DNA from: an archaeon
Lineage (GTDB): Archaea; Aenigmatarchaeota; Aenigmatarchaeia; CG10238-14; SCSR01
NCBI GenBank assembly: GCA_004297575.1
Contig: SCSR01000050.1
Coordinates: forward strand, 1-14,188
Length of the DNA: 14,188 nt
Direction of reading: 5' to 3'
Shown here: in pieces, positions 1 to 6,317 of the stretch
Layout of the letters: each line of letters begins with the position of its first letter
How positions within the stretch are numbered: position 1 is the first letter of the stretch
Notes under the pieces: generated by a model
What the model was told of the DNA's origin: nothing
Seen by the model: the letters and a program-made list of their open reading frames with translations, nothing else
Database searches by the model: none
Program-made: the position numbers and the translations under genes

Positions 1-77
1 ATCTCATTAGATGGTATATACATCCTCACAATCTTTCCTACAGGCTCGATATATGCATCTAAACGCAACCTTTGCAT
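1..77 (-). CDS. Unidentified protein, 5' end only (runs off left edge)
   Basis: An open minus-strand frame begins at an ATG (75-77) and stays open to the window edge, giving about 25 residues that start MQRLRLDAYIEPVGKIVRMY. It begins 25 bases after the PEP synthase stop on the same strand. A TATA-like stretch (GATAAATC on the minus strand, about 100-108) lies about 27 bases upstream of the ATG, as expected for a leaderless mRNA. That is the only support beyond the open frame. The mix of charged and aliphatic residues looks soluble and coding-like, but the piece is too short to name a family. It could be a chance open frame. Confidence 0.4.
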   Translation of the reverse strand, partial: MQRLRLDAYIEPVGKIVRMYIPSNE

Positions 78-102
78 AATATTTTTCTTAATAGTTAGAG
101 AT

Positions 103-2328
103 TTATCCTTCCAATCCAGCAACCTGCTGCCTGACTTTATCCAATGCGTCTACTTCAACTGACAAACTATCGATTCCCTCTCTGATAAGAAACTCTACCA
201 ATTTCGGATTGTTGCTCGGTCCCTCGCCGCATATCGACGTCTCCACTCCGTATTTCTTGCAGACCTTTATCACATAGCTGAAAAGTTTCTTCATCGCAGG
301 ATGCATCTCGCTGAAAAGTTGGGATATTCTCTCATTGTTCCTATCTATCGCAAGCGTCATCTGTGTCAGATCGTTAGAGCCAAAGCTTACAAACTTGATT
401 CCATGCTTGCAGAATCTTTCAACATACAATGCAGCAGCTGGTGTCTCGACCATGATTCCCAAATCTGCATACAGCCCAACTTTGTTGGCAATCGAACGTG
501 CCTTTTCAAATTCTTCCACAGAAATTACAAATGGTAACATCACTCCGATGTTCGCCAATCCTTCATCATGCAATTGCTTTATCGCTTTGAATTCCGCTTC
601 GAGCAATTCCGGCTCGTCCAAGCTCCTTCGTATGCCATGCCAACCTATCATCGGATTGCTTTCGTGAGGCTCATCCTCCCCACCTTCCAGATTTCTGAAC
701 TCATCGCTGCGTGCGTCGAGTGTCCTCACCCAAACAGGCTTGCCTTCGAATGCCTGTGCGATTGGCCTGATTCCATCCACCAAAATTTTTATGTAATCTT
801 CCATCCTCCCTTCGCGGACCAGCTTGGATGGATGGATACCATTCTTAGCAATCATGTGCTCTATCCTCAGCAATCCAACTCCATCAGCCCTGCCAGCAAC
901 TTCAAGCATCTGCGGGAAAACAAGATTGACTTTCACCTTTGTGTGTGTCTTTGCTGTAACTGTCTCGACATGCGGCTTTGCTACAGCAACACTTCCCTCA
1001 TACACAACACCATTGTAAGCATCTAATGTAACGATATCTCCATCTTTTAACAACTGCGTCGCGCTTCCTGTCCCGACAATTGCAGGTATTCCCATCTCAC
1101 GCGATACTATGGCTGCATGCGATGTCACGCCTCCTTCGTTTGTTACAATTCCTGCAGACCTGCTCATTGCAACTACCATGTCCGGGCTCGTCATGCGAGT
1201 TACCATGATGTCACCTTGTTCCACCTTGTTCAGGTCGTCCATCGACTTTATAATTTTTACATTGCCTTGCGCAACACCAGGGCTCGCACCCATCCCTTTC
1301 AATAACTGCTTGCCTTCCATCTTTACATCTCTTTTCTCGGATTGCGTGGTCACCGCACGCGTCTGCACGATGTATATCCTCCCTTTCTGTATCGCAAACT
1401 CCACATCCTGCGACCTTCCATAATGCCTCTCCAGCTTTAACCCATACTCTGCAAGCTTTGCCAATTCGTTATCAGTCAGCACCTGCGCGTTTACAAGTTC
1501 TTTCGGCACTGGCATCTCGACAGTCTTGTCGCTTGCATAATCTCTCATCCTCATCCTGTCTTTCACGCCAACCTTCTTGTCCAAAAACGCACCGTCTTTC
1601 GCAACAACATAATGATCAGGCTCTACCTCTCCCTGTACAATCGTCTCTCCAAGACCCCATACAGCCTCTACGATAATATTATCCTCGCCGTTTGCCGGAT
1701 TGATTGTGAACATGACTCCTGACTTTTCCGAGCTTATCATCCTCTGCACAACCACAGCAATGCTCGAACTGCTGACGTTATTCTTTGCACGGTAGAATAT
1801 TGCACGGGGCTCGTACAACGAAGCCCAGCATTTCTTGACAGAATCTGCCAAATCTTTGTTGCCCTTGACGTTCAAGAACGTAGCCTGCTGGCCTGCGAAC
1901 GATGCCGATGGCAAATCCTCAGCTGTCGCAGAGCTCCTCACAGCCACCAATGCGTATGTCCTTCCTGCGGAAATCAGCGCCCTCAATTCTTCCGGCACCT
2001 CGCCCGAGACTGAAAAAGCATCATACGACTCTGCCAGTTCTGACTTGATTTCCATCGGCATGTCTTGCGCAATTATAAGCGACTTGATTTTGTTCGAAGC
2101 TTCCACCAGCTGCTCGGTATTGTTCACATCCGTGTTTTGCAATATTTCCTGTATCTTTTCCCTTATGTGGGTATCATCAAGGAATTTCTCGAACGCCTTT
2201 GTAGTCACCACGAATCCGGAAGGCACTGGAAACTTTGCCTTGGTCATCTCGCCAAGGTTCGCGCCTTTGCCGCCTACCGTAGCCCCGTCGTCCTTGGTTA
2301 TCCTGTCGAACCAGAGAATATACTGCAT
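103..2328 (-). CDS. ppsA: Phosphoenolpyruvate synthase (pyruvate, water dikinase)
   Basis: Converts pyruvate, ATP and water to phosphoenolpyruvate, AMP and phosphate; the cytosolic entry step of gluconeogenesis in archaea. The 741 residues show the complete family order. An N-terminal ATP-grasp/pyruvate-binding domain (about 1-330) carries VGGKGANLGEM (18-28) and VRSSATAEDLP (130-140). The swivelling phosphohistidine domain (about 340-445) has GGVTSHAAIVSREMG, with His404 as the expected phospho-carrier. The C-terminal TIM-barrel PEP/pyruvate domain has FGSNDLTQM (649-657) and SICGEGPS with the catalytic Cys700. Length is slightly short of the common 750-800 residues but nothing essential is missing. 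The ATG at 2328 gives the conserved N-terminus directly, and a TATA-like element sits 26 bases upstream, inside the 3' end of the L10e gene. It lies 32 bases downstream of L10e but probably has its own promoter. Confidence 0.97.
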   Translation of the reverse strand: MQYILWFDRITKDDGATVGGKGANLGEMTKAKFPVPSGFVVTTKAFEKFLDDTHIREKIQEILQNTDVNNTEQLVEASNKIKSLIIAQDMPMEIKSELAESYDAFSVSGEVPEELRALISAGRTYALVAVRSSATAEDLPSASFAGQQATFLNVKGNKDLADSVKKCWASLYEPRAIFYRAKNNVSSSSIAVVVQRMISSEKSGVMFTINPANGEDNIIVEAVWGLGETIVQGEVEPDHYVVAKDGAFLDKKVGVKDRMRMRDYASDKTVEMPVPKELVNAQVLTDNELAKLAEYGLKLERHYGRSQDVEFAIQKGRIYIVQTRAVTTQSEKRDVKMEGKQLLKGMGASPGVAQGNVKIIKSMDDLNKVEQGDIMVTRMTSPDMVVAMSRSAGIVTNEGGVTSHAAIVSREMGIPAIVGTGSATQLLKDGDIVTLDAYNGVVYEGSVAVAKPHVETVTAKTHTKVKVNLVFPQMLEVAGRADGVGLLRIEHMIAKNGIHPSKLVREGRMEDYIKILVDGIRPIAQAFEGKPVWVRTLDARSDEFRNLEGGEDEPHESNPMIGWHGIRRSLDEPELLEAEFKAIKQLHDEGLANIGVMLPFVISVEEFEKARSIANKVGLYADLGIMVETPAAALYVERFCKHGIKFVSFGSNDLTQMTLAIDRNNERISQLFSEMHPAMKKLFSYVIKVCKKYGVETSICGEGPSNNPKLVEFLIREGIDSLSVEVDALDKVRQQVAGLEG

Positions 2329-2350
2329 AAGAGAATTTTGTTTTGTGCTT

Positions 2351-2357
2351 GTAAATA
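2351..2357 (-). promoter_or_regulatory. Probable TATA box of ppsA
   Basis: The minus strand reads TATTTAC here, centred 26 bases upstream of the ppsA ATG. That is the spacing for a leaderless archaeal transcript. The element sits between the L10e stop codon (2361-2363) and ppsA, so ppsA can be transcribed independently of the ribosomal gene. The match to the TATA consensus is moderate. Confidence 0.45.
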
Positions 2358-2360
2358 GGT

Positions 2361-2879
2361 TTACTCGCCAATAGCGATAGTTATAGGCGTAGAAATCTTC
2401 AGCCCGAATTTCTTCAGAGCCTTTTTTGCAGTCTCAAGATGCTGCTTGTTGATTCTGAGCTCTACGAGCTTCATGCCAGACTTGGTCTGTATGGCGTGGA
2501 AAGCAGGCTTGCCCCATGCATGCGCCATTCCCGACGAATAACGGTCTGCACCTGCACCTGTCGCAATCGACTTTTCGCGGACAATCTGGTGCGGGTATTT
2601 CAAAATCTTCATGAAATAGTTCGTCACGCCGAGGTTTGTGTCCAAGAACTTGTTGACGACTATCCTCGCAGCCTCGATTGCATTGTCACGTATCTGCACT
2701 GGCCTGTCTGCGACTGCAAAAATAACACTGTCAAACTCCCCAGCCTTGGTACCCATCTCGTATTGGTGCAGCTTTATCGCAGGCACGCCTACCACGTATG
2801 ACTTTTTAGGCATGGTTATGCTGATACGAGTGTACGGCCTCTCTATCTTCCTGAATGAACGTCCTGGTCTCAATCCCAT
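2361..2879 (-). CDS. rpl10e: Large ribosomal subunit protein L10e (uL16)
   Basis: Archaeal counterpart of bacterial L16 and eukaryotic RPL10 (uL16). It binds 23S rRNA near the peptidyl-transferase centre and the tRNA elbow. At 172 residues it has the normal archaeal length. Recognisable features are MGLRPGRSFRKIERPYTR at the N-terminus, the central RIVVNKFLDTNLG and ILKYPHQIVREKS stretches, the SSGMAHAWGKPAF loop near the A/P-site region, and the C-terminal VELRINKQHLETAKKALKKF helix. The start is the ATG at 2877-2879. A GTGAT Shine-Dalgarno-like sequence (2883-2887 on the minus strand) and a TATA element near 2912-2921 precede it. The gene is divergent from the SDR gene and upstream of ppsA on the same strand. 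Confidence 0.97.
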   Translation of the reverse strand: MGLRPGRSFRKIERPYTRISITMPKKSYVVGVPAIKLHQYEMGTKAGEFDSVIFAVADRPVQIRDNAIEAARIVVNKFLDTNLGVTNYFMKILKYPHQIVREKSIATGAGADRYSSGMAHAWGKPAFHAIQTKSGMKLVELRINKQHLETAKKALKKFGLKISTPITIAIGE

Positions 2880-2911
2880 GATATCACGATAAGATAATTA
2901 TTCCAAGTAGA

Positions 2912-2921
2912 TTTATAAAGA
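2912..2921 (-). promoter_or_regulatory. Probable TATA box of rpl10e
   Basis: The minus strand reads TTTATAAATC, a strong archaeal TATA match, about 37 bases upstream of the L10e ATG. A start point about 26 bases downstream would leave a leader of roughly 11 nt containing GTGAT, complementary to the 16S rRNA 3' end. The 110-base divergent gap (2880-2989) also carries the promoter of the SDR gene. I see no other element in it. Confidence 0.5.
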
Positions 2922-2989
2922 TTCTTTCAAATGCCCCGCTGAAGTCCTAAACTTAAAAGTGTTGAAAATAAGTTATAATGTGTTAGTGT

Positions 2990-3736
2990 ATGGTCAATGG
3001 AAAGAGAGTTGCATTGATAACTGGTGCATCACGTGGCATAGGAGCTGGGGTTGCAAAGTATCTTGCAGAAAAAGGATATTTTGTACATGCGACTTATTTG
3101 AAAGATAAGAATTTGATTGAAAAACAATTTAAAGGAAATCCTAATGTTGCGATGCACAAGCTTGATGTCAGGGACGAAGATGATATAAAAAGTGTCTTGG
3201 TATCTGTCAAAAAGACATCAGACAGACTGCATTTGCTTGTAAACAATGCGAGTGTGGATTATAAAATTCCCATTGAAGAAATGGATTTGGAAAAATGGAA
3301 TGAAACATTTGATGTAAGAGTGAAAGGGACATTTCTGATGACAAAATATTCTTTGCCATTGCTAAAATTAGCAAAAAGGCCGACAATAATCAACATCACA
3401 TCCTCTTGGGCACATGAGACACAGCCTTCATTTCCTGCAGCTGCTGCTGCCGAGGCTGCTAAGATGAATTTTACAAAAACTTGTGCTGTGGCATTGGCGA
3501 AATATGGAATCAGGACTCATTCTGTGAATCCTGGCGTGACTAGGACACCTTTGTGGGATCCGTGGGGAGTTGATGACAAGGGTTGGGAAGAAATGGCCAA
3601 GTCTAATCCTCTAGGAAGAAATTGCACTCCCGAGGATATTGCAAAAATTATTTATTATTTGGATTCAGAAGAGGCTGCATATCTTAACGGTGAGGAAATT
3701 TATATCAACGGCGGGAACCATTTGAAGTCTCTCTGA
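2990..3736 (+). CDS. SDR-fold protein lacking the catalytic YxxxK (likely pseudoenzyme)
   Basis: A short-chain dehydrogenase/reductase-like protein of 248 residues, the usual length of a classical SDR. The NAD(P)-binding Rossmann half is intact: TGASRGIG at 11-18, the LDVRDEDDI acidic segment at 58-66 and LLVNNAS at 82-88. The VNPGVTRTP segment (179-187) and the C-terminal YLNGEEIYINGG (231-242) also match FabG-type SDRs. The catalytic tetrad N-S-Y-K does not. The helix Asn is Arg110 (FDVRVKGTF). Ser138/139 is kept (INITSSW). The Tyr and Lys of YxxxK align with Ala151 and Glu155 inside an Ala-rich run (PAAAAAEAAKMNFTK). The reading frame matches the family on both sides, so a frameshift does not explain this. 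It could be a binding or regulatory SDR, or one using another general base. The ATG at 2990 fits the family start. It is the first gene of a pair with the hydrolase at 3742. Base use is visibly more A/T-rich than in the ppsA or dcd genes. Confidence 0.85.
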   Translation: MVNGKRVALITGASRGIGAGVAKYLAEKGYFVHATYLKDKNLIEKQFKGNPNVAMHKLDVRDEDDIKSVLVSVKKTSDRLHLLVNNASVDYKIPIEEMDLEKWNETFDVRVKGTFLMTKYSLPLLKLAKRPTIINITSSWAHETQPSFPAAAAAEAAKMNFTKTCAVALAKYGIRTHSVNPGVTRTPLWDPWGVDDKGWEEMAKSNPLGRNCTPEDIAKIIYYLDSEEAAYLNGEEIYINGGNHLKSL

Positions 3737-3741
3737 AAGAT

Positions 3742-4308
3742 GTGTTTTCAATGACGAAAAAGGCATTCCTCATACATGGTTGGACAGGAACACTCCATGA
3801 TGGCTGGTTATCATGGTTAAAAAGGAGATTGGAAGAAAAAGGATTCAAAGTTACAGTTCCAGCAATGCCAGATACAAATCATCCTAAAATAGATGCATGG
3901 GTAAACCATTTAGCAAAAGTTGTTAAAACTCCTGACAAGGGCTGCTATTTTATTGGGCACAGCCTAGGTTGTATAACAATTCTGAGATATCTTGAAACTT
4001 TGAAGGAAAATCAAACAGTTGGTGGTGTTATTCTTGTTGCTGAGTTTGCTGATAACTTTGGGGAGAAGGAACTCTATTCTTTTTTTGCAAAGCCTATCGA
4101 ATGGGATAAAATAAAATCACATTGCAAGAAATTTGTTGCGATACATTCCGATAACGATTATCATGTTCCATTAGAGCATGCTGATATTTTCAAGAAAAAA
4201 CTCAATGCCAAATTAATTGTTCAACGTAACATGAAACATTTCAGTGATGATGACGGGGTGGTAGAACTGCCTGTCGCTTTCGATTCAGTTTTGAGATTGT
4301 CGAAATAA
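3742..4308 (+). CDS. RBBP9/YdeN-like alpha/beta hydrolase
   Basis: A small single-domain serine hydrolase of 188 residues, in the size range of the RBBP9/YdeN family. These proteins have esterase-like activity, mostly with unknown substrates. Visible features are the early FLIHGWTG oxyanion-region motif (9-16), the nucleophile elbow GHSLG with Ser74 (72-76), the acid segment IHSDNDYHVP with Asp137 or Asp139, and His166 in MKHFSDDDG. The triad therefore looks complete. There is no signal peptide, so it is cytosolic. The 3742 start is a GTG; the ATG at 3751 (residue 4) is equally likely and leaves 14 bases after the SDR stop. The gene is almost certainly co-transcribed with the SDR gene and shares its A/T-rich base use. 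The pair may have been acquired together. Confidence 0.85.
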   Translation: MFSMTKKAFLIHGWTGTLHDGWLSWLKRRLEEKGFKVTVPAMPDTNHPKIDAWVNHLAKVVKTPDKGCYFIGHSLGCITILRYLETLKENQTVGGVILVAEFADNFGEKELYSFFAKPIEWDKIKSHCKKFVAIHSDNDYHVPLEHADIFKKKLNAKLIVQRNMKHFSDDDGVVELPVAFDSVLRLSK

Positions 4309-4313
4309 TTTGT

Positions 4314-4329
4314 TGTTATACGTATAACA
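4314..4329. promoter_or_regulatory. 16-bp perfect palindrome upstream of dcd (candidate operator)
   Basis: The sequence TGTTATACGTATAACA is its own reverse complement across all 16 bases, with no spacer. It lies 5 bases after the hydrolase stop and about 20 bases upstream of the dcd TATA box. This is a normal place for an archaeal dimeric activator or repressor site. With no loop it would be a poor RNA hairpin, so a terminator is less likely. The regulator is not identifiable here. Confidence 0.45.
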
Positions 4330-4343
4330 TTGTAAAATTGCGG

Positions 4344-4357
4344 AAAGCTTATTAAAC
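4344..4357 (+). promoter_or_regulatory. Promoter (BRE/TATA) of dcd
   Basis: GAAAGCTTATTAAA contains a purine-rich BRE-like part followed by TTATTAAA, centred about 28 bases before the ATG at 4381. The spacing predicts a leaderless mRNA. This supports the 4381 start over the in-frame TTG at 4360, which falls just after the TATA element and upstream of the likely transcription start. Confidence 0.55.
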
Positions 4358-4380
4358 CTTTGAGATGCAAGATATTGTTT

Positions 4381-4950
4381 ATGTTCCTTTCCAACGTGGA
4401 TATACGACAGGCGCTGAAGAACGGCCAGATAGGAATCACGCCTTTCGATGAAAAGAGATTGGGCTCGTGGACGTATGACGTGGAGCTTGGTAATGTGTTT
4501 CGTGTCCCGGTTTCCAATTCTGTCAAATTCATCGACCCGAGAAAGGACAAGCACGACGAGCATTTCCGCATTGTCGAGCTGAAGGAAGGCGAGGAGTTTG
4601 TCTTGCATCCGCACAAGTTCGTGCTAGCTCATACAAAGGAATATATAAAATTGAATGAAGAGTTCGTCTGCATACTGGAAGGCCGTAGTTCTTTTGCAAG
4701 ATGGGGTATCATCCCGCATGTGCAGGCAGGAATAGGCGAGCCTGGATGGGAAGGACAGTATACGCTTGAAGTGATGAACATGAACGAAGTTCCGATTATC
4801 CTCAGGCCTGGCGATGTTCTCGCGCAATTGTATTTCTCCAAGTTCATCACACCTACAGACAAGCCTTACTACAAGAAGGAAAGCGGCAAGTACCAAGGCC
4901 AGCAGGGTCCTATGGGAAGCAAACTGTTCACGGAATTTTCTAAAATCTAG
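4381..4950 (+). CDS. dcd: dCTP deaminase
   Basis: Deaminates dCTP to dUTP (or, in bifunctional members, straight to dUMP), feeding dTMP synthesis. It is a cytosolic trimer of the dUTPase fold. The 189 residues begin MFLSNVDIRQALKNGQI, the normal family N-terminus. The signature is complete: GRSSFARWG (101-109) supplies the conserved Arg/Ser residues, GWEGQYTLEVMN (122-133) holds the catalytic Glu130, and LRPGDVLAQLYF (141-152) forms the core strand. The C-terminal KYQGQQGP (170-177) is the nucleotide-closing segment. It resembles both monofunctional and mycobacterial-type bifunctional enzymes, so dUTPase activity cannot be excluded from sequence alone. An upstream in-frame TTG at 4360 is rejected because promoter spacing and family alignment favour the ATG at 4381. 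Confidence 0.94.
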   Translation: MFLSNVDIRQALKNGQIGITPFDEKRLGSWTYDVELGNVFRVPVSNSVKFIDPRKDKHDEHFRIVELKEGEEFVLHPHKFVLAHTKEYIKLNEEFVCILEGRSSFARWGIIPHVQAGIGEPGWEGQYTLEVMNMNEVPIILRPGDVLAQLYFSKFITPTDKPYYKKESGKYQGQQGPMGSKLFTEFSKI

Positions 4951-4979
4951 TTACTATGTTTAAAATACCTTTGCTATAA

Positions 4980-5858
4980 TTAACGATTTCCCCAAATTGT
5001 ATGCAAAAATTGCTGAAAAAGTTTAAACATATACGAGAAAAATCCAGTTTGAGGTAATATGAATTGTTCACCCGAATTTTTGATTTCAGTGGTTTGATTT
5101 GTATGGGTGATTGTGCTTGTAGGTTGTGTAAAAGTGCATGACCGAATTTCAGTTGGCTTATCTCCAAAAGTCCCGCAGTTATTCAAATCTGTACAAGTCT
5201 TATATTGAGTTCGATTTTCAAAACAACTAGACCAACTTGTACAGTTCCAATTTTCCATGCAAAACTTATTTGTTTCAGGCGTTACAAAGTTTACAATCAA
5301 CCTGTCAAATACTGAACCAGTTGCTGAACCAGCCACATAACCTGAGGCACAAGATAGCTTTAGCAGATAAATGGATGAATTGTCAGACTGGCAGTATTGC
5401 TCATAATGACATATATTGTTATTACCACACACTTCCTTTGGTCCGCATTTATCTAAAGCAAAAATGTTAACAACCGTGTCATATGTGCTTGGAGGAGAAA
5501 CAGGATAATTGCTAGGATTTAGAAGTAAATGAACAGTCTGATTTTGATCATAAACCCCAGAGATGTAACTCCCATCGGAATATGTTTGATTATACAAGTA
5601 ACCTCCAGTTAAGGCACAAATTAATTCCATATCATTCTTGTTTTCAATATGTACAGAAAAGTTTCCATTAGAATTCCAAGTTAGGTTAAGAACTTGTGGG
5701 GAAGTTTGTATTCTCAACCCGCTCGAAACATCTTGAATGGTTTGAGTAATTGTGGAAGTAGTTGTAGAACTAGCATAAGACGATTTGACATAAAATGCTA
5801 CACCTATCAGAAAAATGAAAACTAGTACAATTTGTTTCGAATGTGAACTATCCATCAT
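4980..5858 (-). CDS. Exported, membrane-anchored protein with TSP1-like Cys-rich domain
   Basis: An extracytoplasmic protein of 292 residues from this start; I do not recognise the full-length family. It has a short charged N-terminus, one hydrophobic segment (about 10-24, VLVFIFLIGVAFYV) acting as signal anchor, then a Ser/Thr-rich linker (28-46). A region with many N-glycosylation-type sequons and paired Cys residues follows (C81, C138, C144, C150, C156, C170). A thrombospondin type 1-like module lies at about 203-241, with WNCTSWSSC, TCTDLNNCGT and the closing SCTF. Such modules are frequent in DPANN surface proteins and in eukaryotes mediate adhesion. In the same frame the open reading frame extends to an ATG at 5888, but that codon overlaps the TATA box at about 5879-5886. 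The ATG at 5856-5858, or the next one at 5853-5855, fits a leaderless start. The gene is A/T-rich and flanked by dcd (convergent) and a small ORF. Confidence 0.75.
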   Translation of the reverse strand: MMDSSHSKQIVLVFIFLIGVAFYVKSSYASSTTTSTITQTIQDVSSGLRIQTSPQVLNLTWNSNGNFSVHIENKNDMELICALTGGYLYNQTYSDGSYISGVYDQNQTVHLLLNPSNYPVSPPSTYDTVVNIFALDKCGPKEVCGNNNICHYEQYCQSDNSSIYLLKLSCASGYVAGSATGSVFDRLIVNFVTPETNKFCMENWNCTSWSSCFENRTQYKTCTDLNNCGTFGDKPTEIRSCTFTQPTSTITHTNQTTEIKNSGEQFILPQTGFFSYMFKLFQQFLHTIWGNR

Positions 5859-5878
5859 TTCAAACTTGGAATACAGAC

Positions 5879-5886
5879 TTATATAC
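5879..5886 (-). promoter_or_regulatory. TATA box of the TSP1-like gene
   Basis: The minus strand reads GTATATAA, a strong archaeal TATA box, centred about 25-27 bases upstream of the double ATG at 5853-5858. It covers the more upstream ATG at 5888, so that codon would lie outside the transcript. It therefore decides the start of the gene. Confidence 0.55.
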
Positions 5887-5921
5887 ATATTGAATATGAA
5901 AGTTAAGCTGAATGTTTAAAT

Positions 5922-6140
5922 TTAATTGTAAATTTTTGGTCCTTTACAAGTTGTTATAATTTTAATGGCTTTATTAGGACCCGTCCTATCAAGTGTGTTT
6001 TCTACTTGACCGTATGTTTGGCATTCACAATTACCTATGTCATTATCTTTAGATGTGCAGCCCGCAAAGTGACTTGCTATTTTTCTATCTACTTCAATGA
6101 ATTGTTCGGATAGTTGTTTAATTTTTTCTATTGGATTCAT
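5922..6140 (-). CDS. Small Cys-containing hypothetical protein (72 aa)
   Basis: I do not recognise this protein. From the ATG at 6138-6140 it has 72 residues: an N-terminal amphipathic helix-like stretch (MNPIEKIKQLSEQFIEVDRK), then four cysteines (C28, C38, C40, C65) with a CEC pair in a polar region, ending KGPKIYN. Four Cys in so short a protein suggest a metal site or disulfides. There is no signal peptide or membrane segment from this start. The frame is open to an ATG at 6200, but that adds a hydrophobic, low-complexity A/T-rich extension. The ATG at 6140 has a TATA-like stretch 21-30 bases upstream (6161-6170). The A/T-rich composition matches its neighbour at 4980-5858 and suggests accessory DNA. 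It could still be a non-coding open frame. Confidence 0.45.
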   Translation of the reverse strand: MNPIEKIKQLSEQFIEVDRKIASHFAGCTSKDNDIGNCECQTYGQVENTLDRTGPNKAIKIITTCKGPKIYN

Positions 6141-6215
6141 GATGTATATAATGAATTTAGTTATTATGTATTTTCCTGTGATATAGGATATAGTATCCAC
6201 CGATTACTAACCTCT

Positions 6216-6232
6216 CCAAAACGCTTATATAC
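6216..6232 (+). promoter_or_regulatory. BRE/TATA promoter of the mini-histone/SWIB operon
   Basis: CCAAAAC (6216-6222) followed by CTTATATAC (6224-6232) is the best promoter match in the window. A start point about 26 bases after the box centre falls near 6254, leaving a leader of roughly 64 nt. That is unusually long here, since most neighbours look leaderless. The same CCAAAAC element precedes the sepF TATA box. Confidence 0.65.
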
Positions 6233-6258
6233 CGCCCTAAACAACTATTTACAGAAGG

Positions 6259-6281
6259 GGCGTAAAACACATTTTTACGCC
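6259..6281 (+). promoter_or_regulatory. 5'-leader stem-loop (9-bp perfect stem)
   Basis: GGCGTAAAA (6259-6267) pairs perfectly with TTTTACGCC (6273-6281) around the 5-nt loop CACAT. It starts only a few bases after the predicted transcription start and ends 36 bases before the ATG, leaving the ribosome binding site free. Possible roles are mRNA 5'-end protection, a binding site for an RNA-binding regulator, or a DNA operator. There is no T-run directly after it as for an attenuator. Confidence 0.5.
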
Positions 6282-6304
6282 TACTAAACGCATTTTAAAA
6301 AATT

Positions 6305-6309
6305 GGAGG
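6305..6309 (+). promoter_or_regulatory. Strong Shine-Dalgarno site
   Basis: GGAGG lies 8 bases before the ATG at 6318 and complements the 16S rRNA 3' end. With the long leader it shows that this gene uses leadered, SD-dependent initiation, unlike most neighbours. It confirms the start of a gene too short to be found by length alone. Confidence 0.7.
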
Positions 6310-6317
6310 CAAAAACA

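Noticed and set aside
1835..2374. 179-codon plus-strand open frame
   Set aside because: Antisense to the conserved ATP-grasp region of PEP synthase, with no family similarity. It is a shadow of the real gene.
3436..3466. Frameshift or assembly error in the SDR gene around the Ala-rich run
   Set aside because: The family alignment stays in register on both sides without gaps, so substitution explains the missing YxxxK better than an indel.
4360..4380. Upstream TTG start for dCTP deaminase
   Set aside because: The added residues do not match the family, and the TTG lies upstream of the transcription start predicted from the TATA box.
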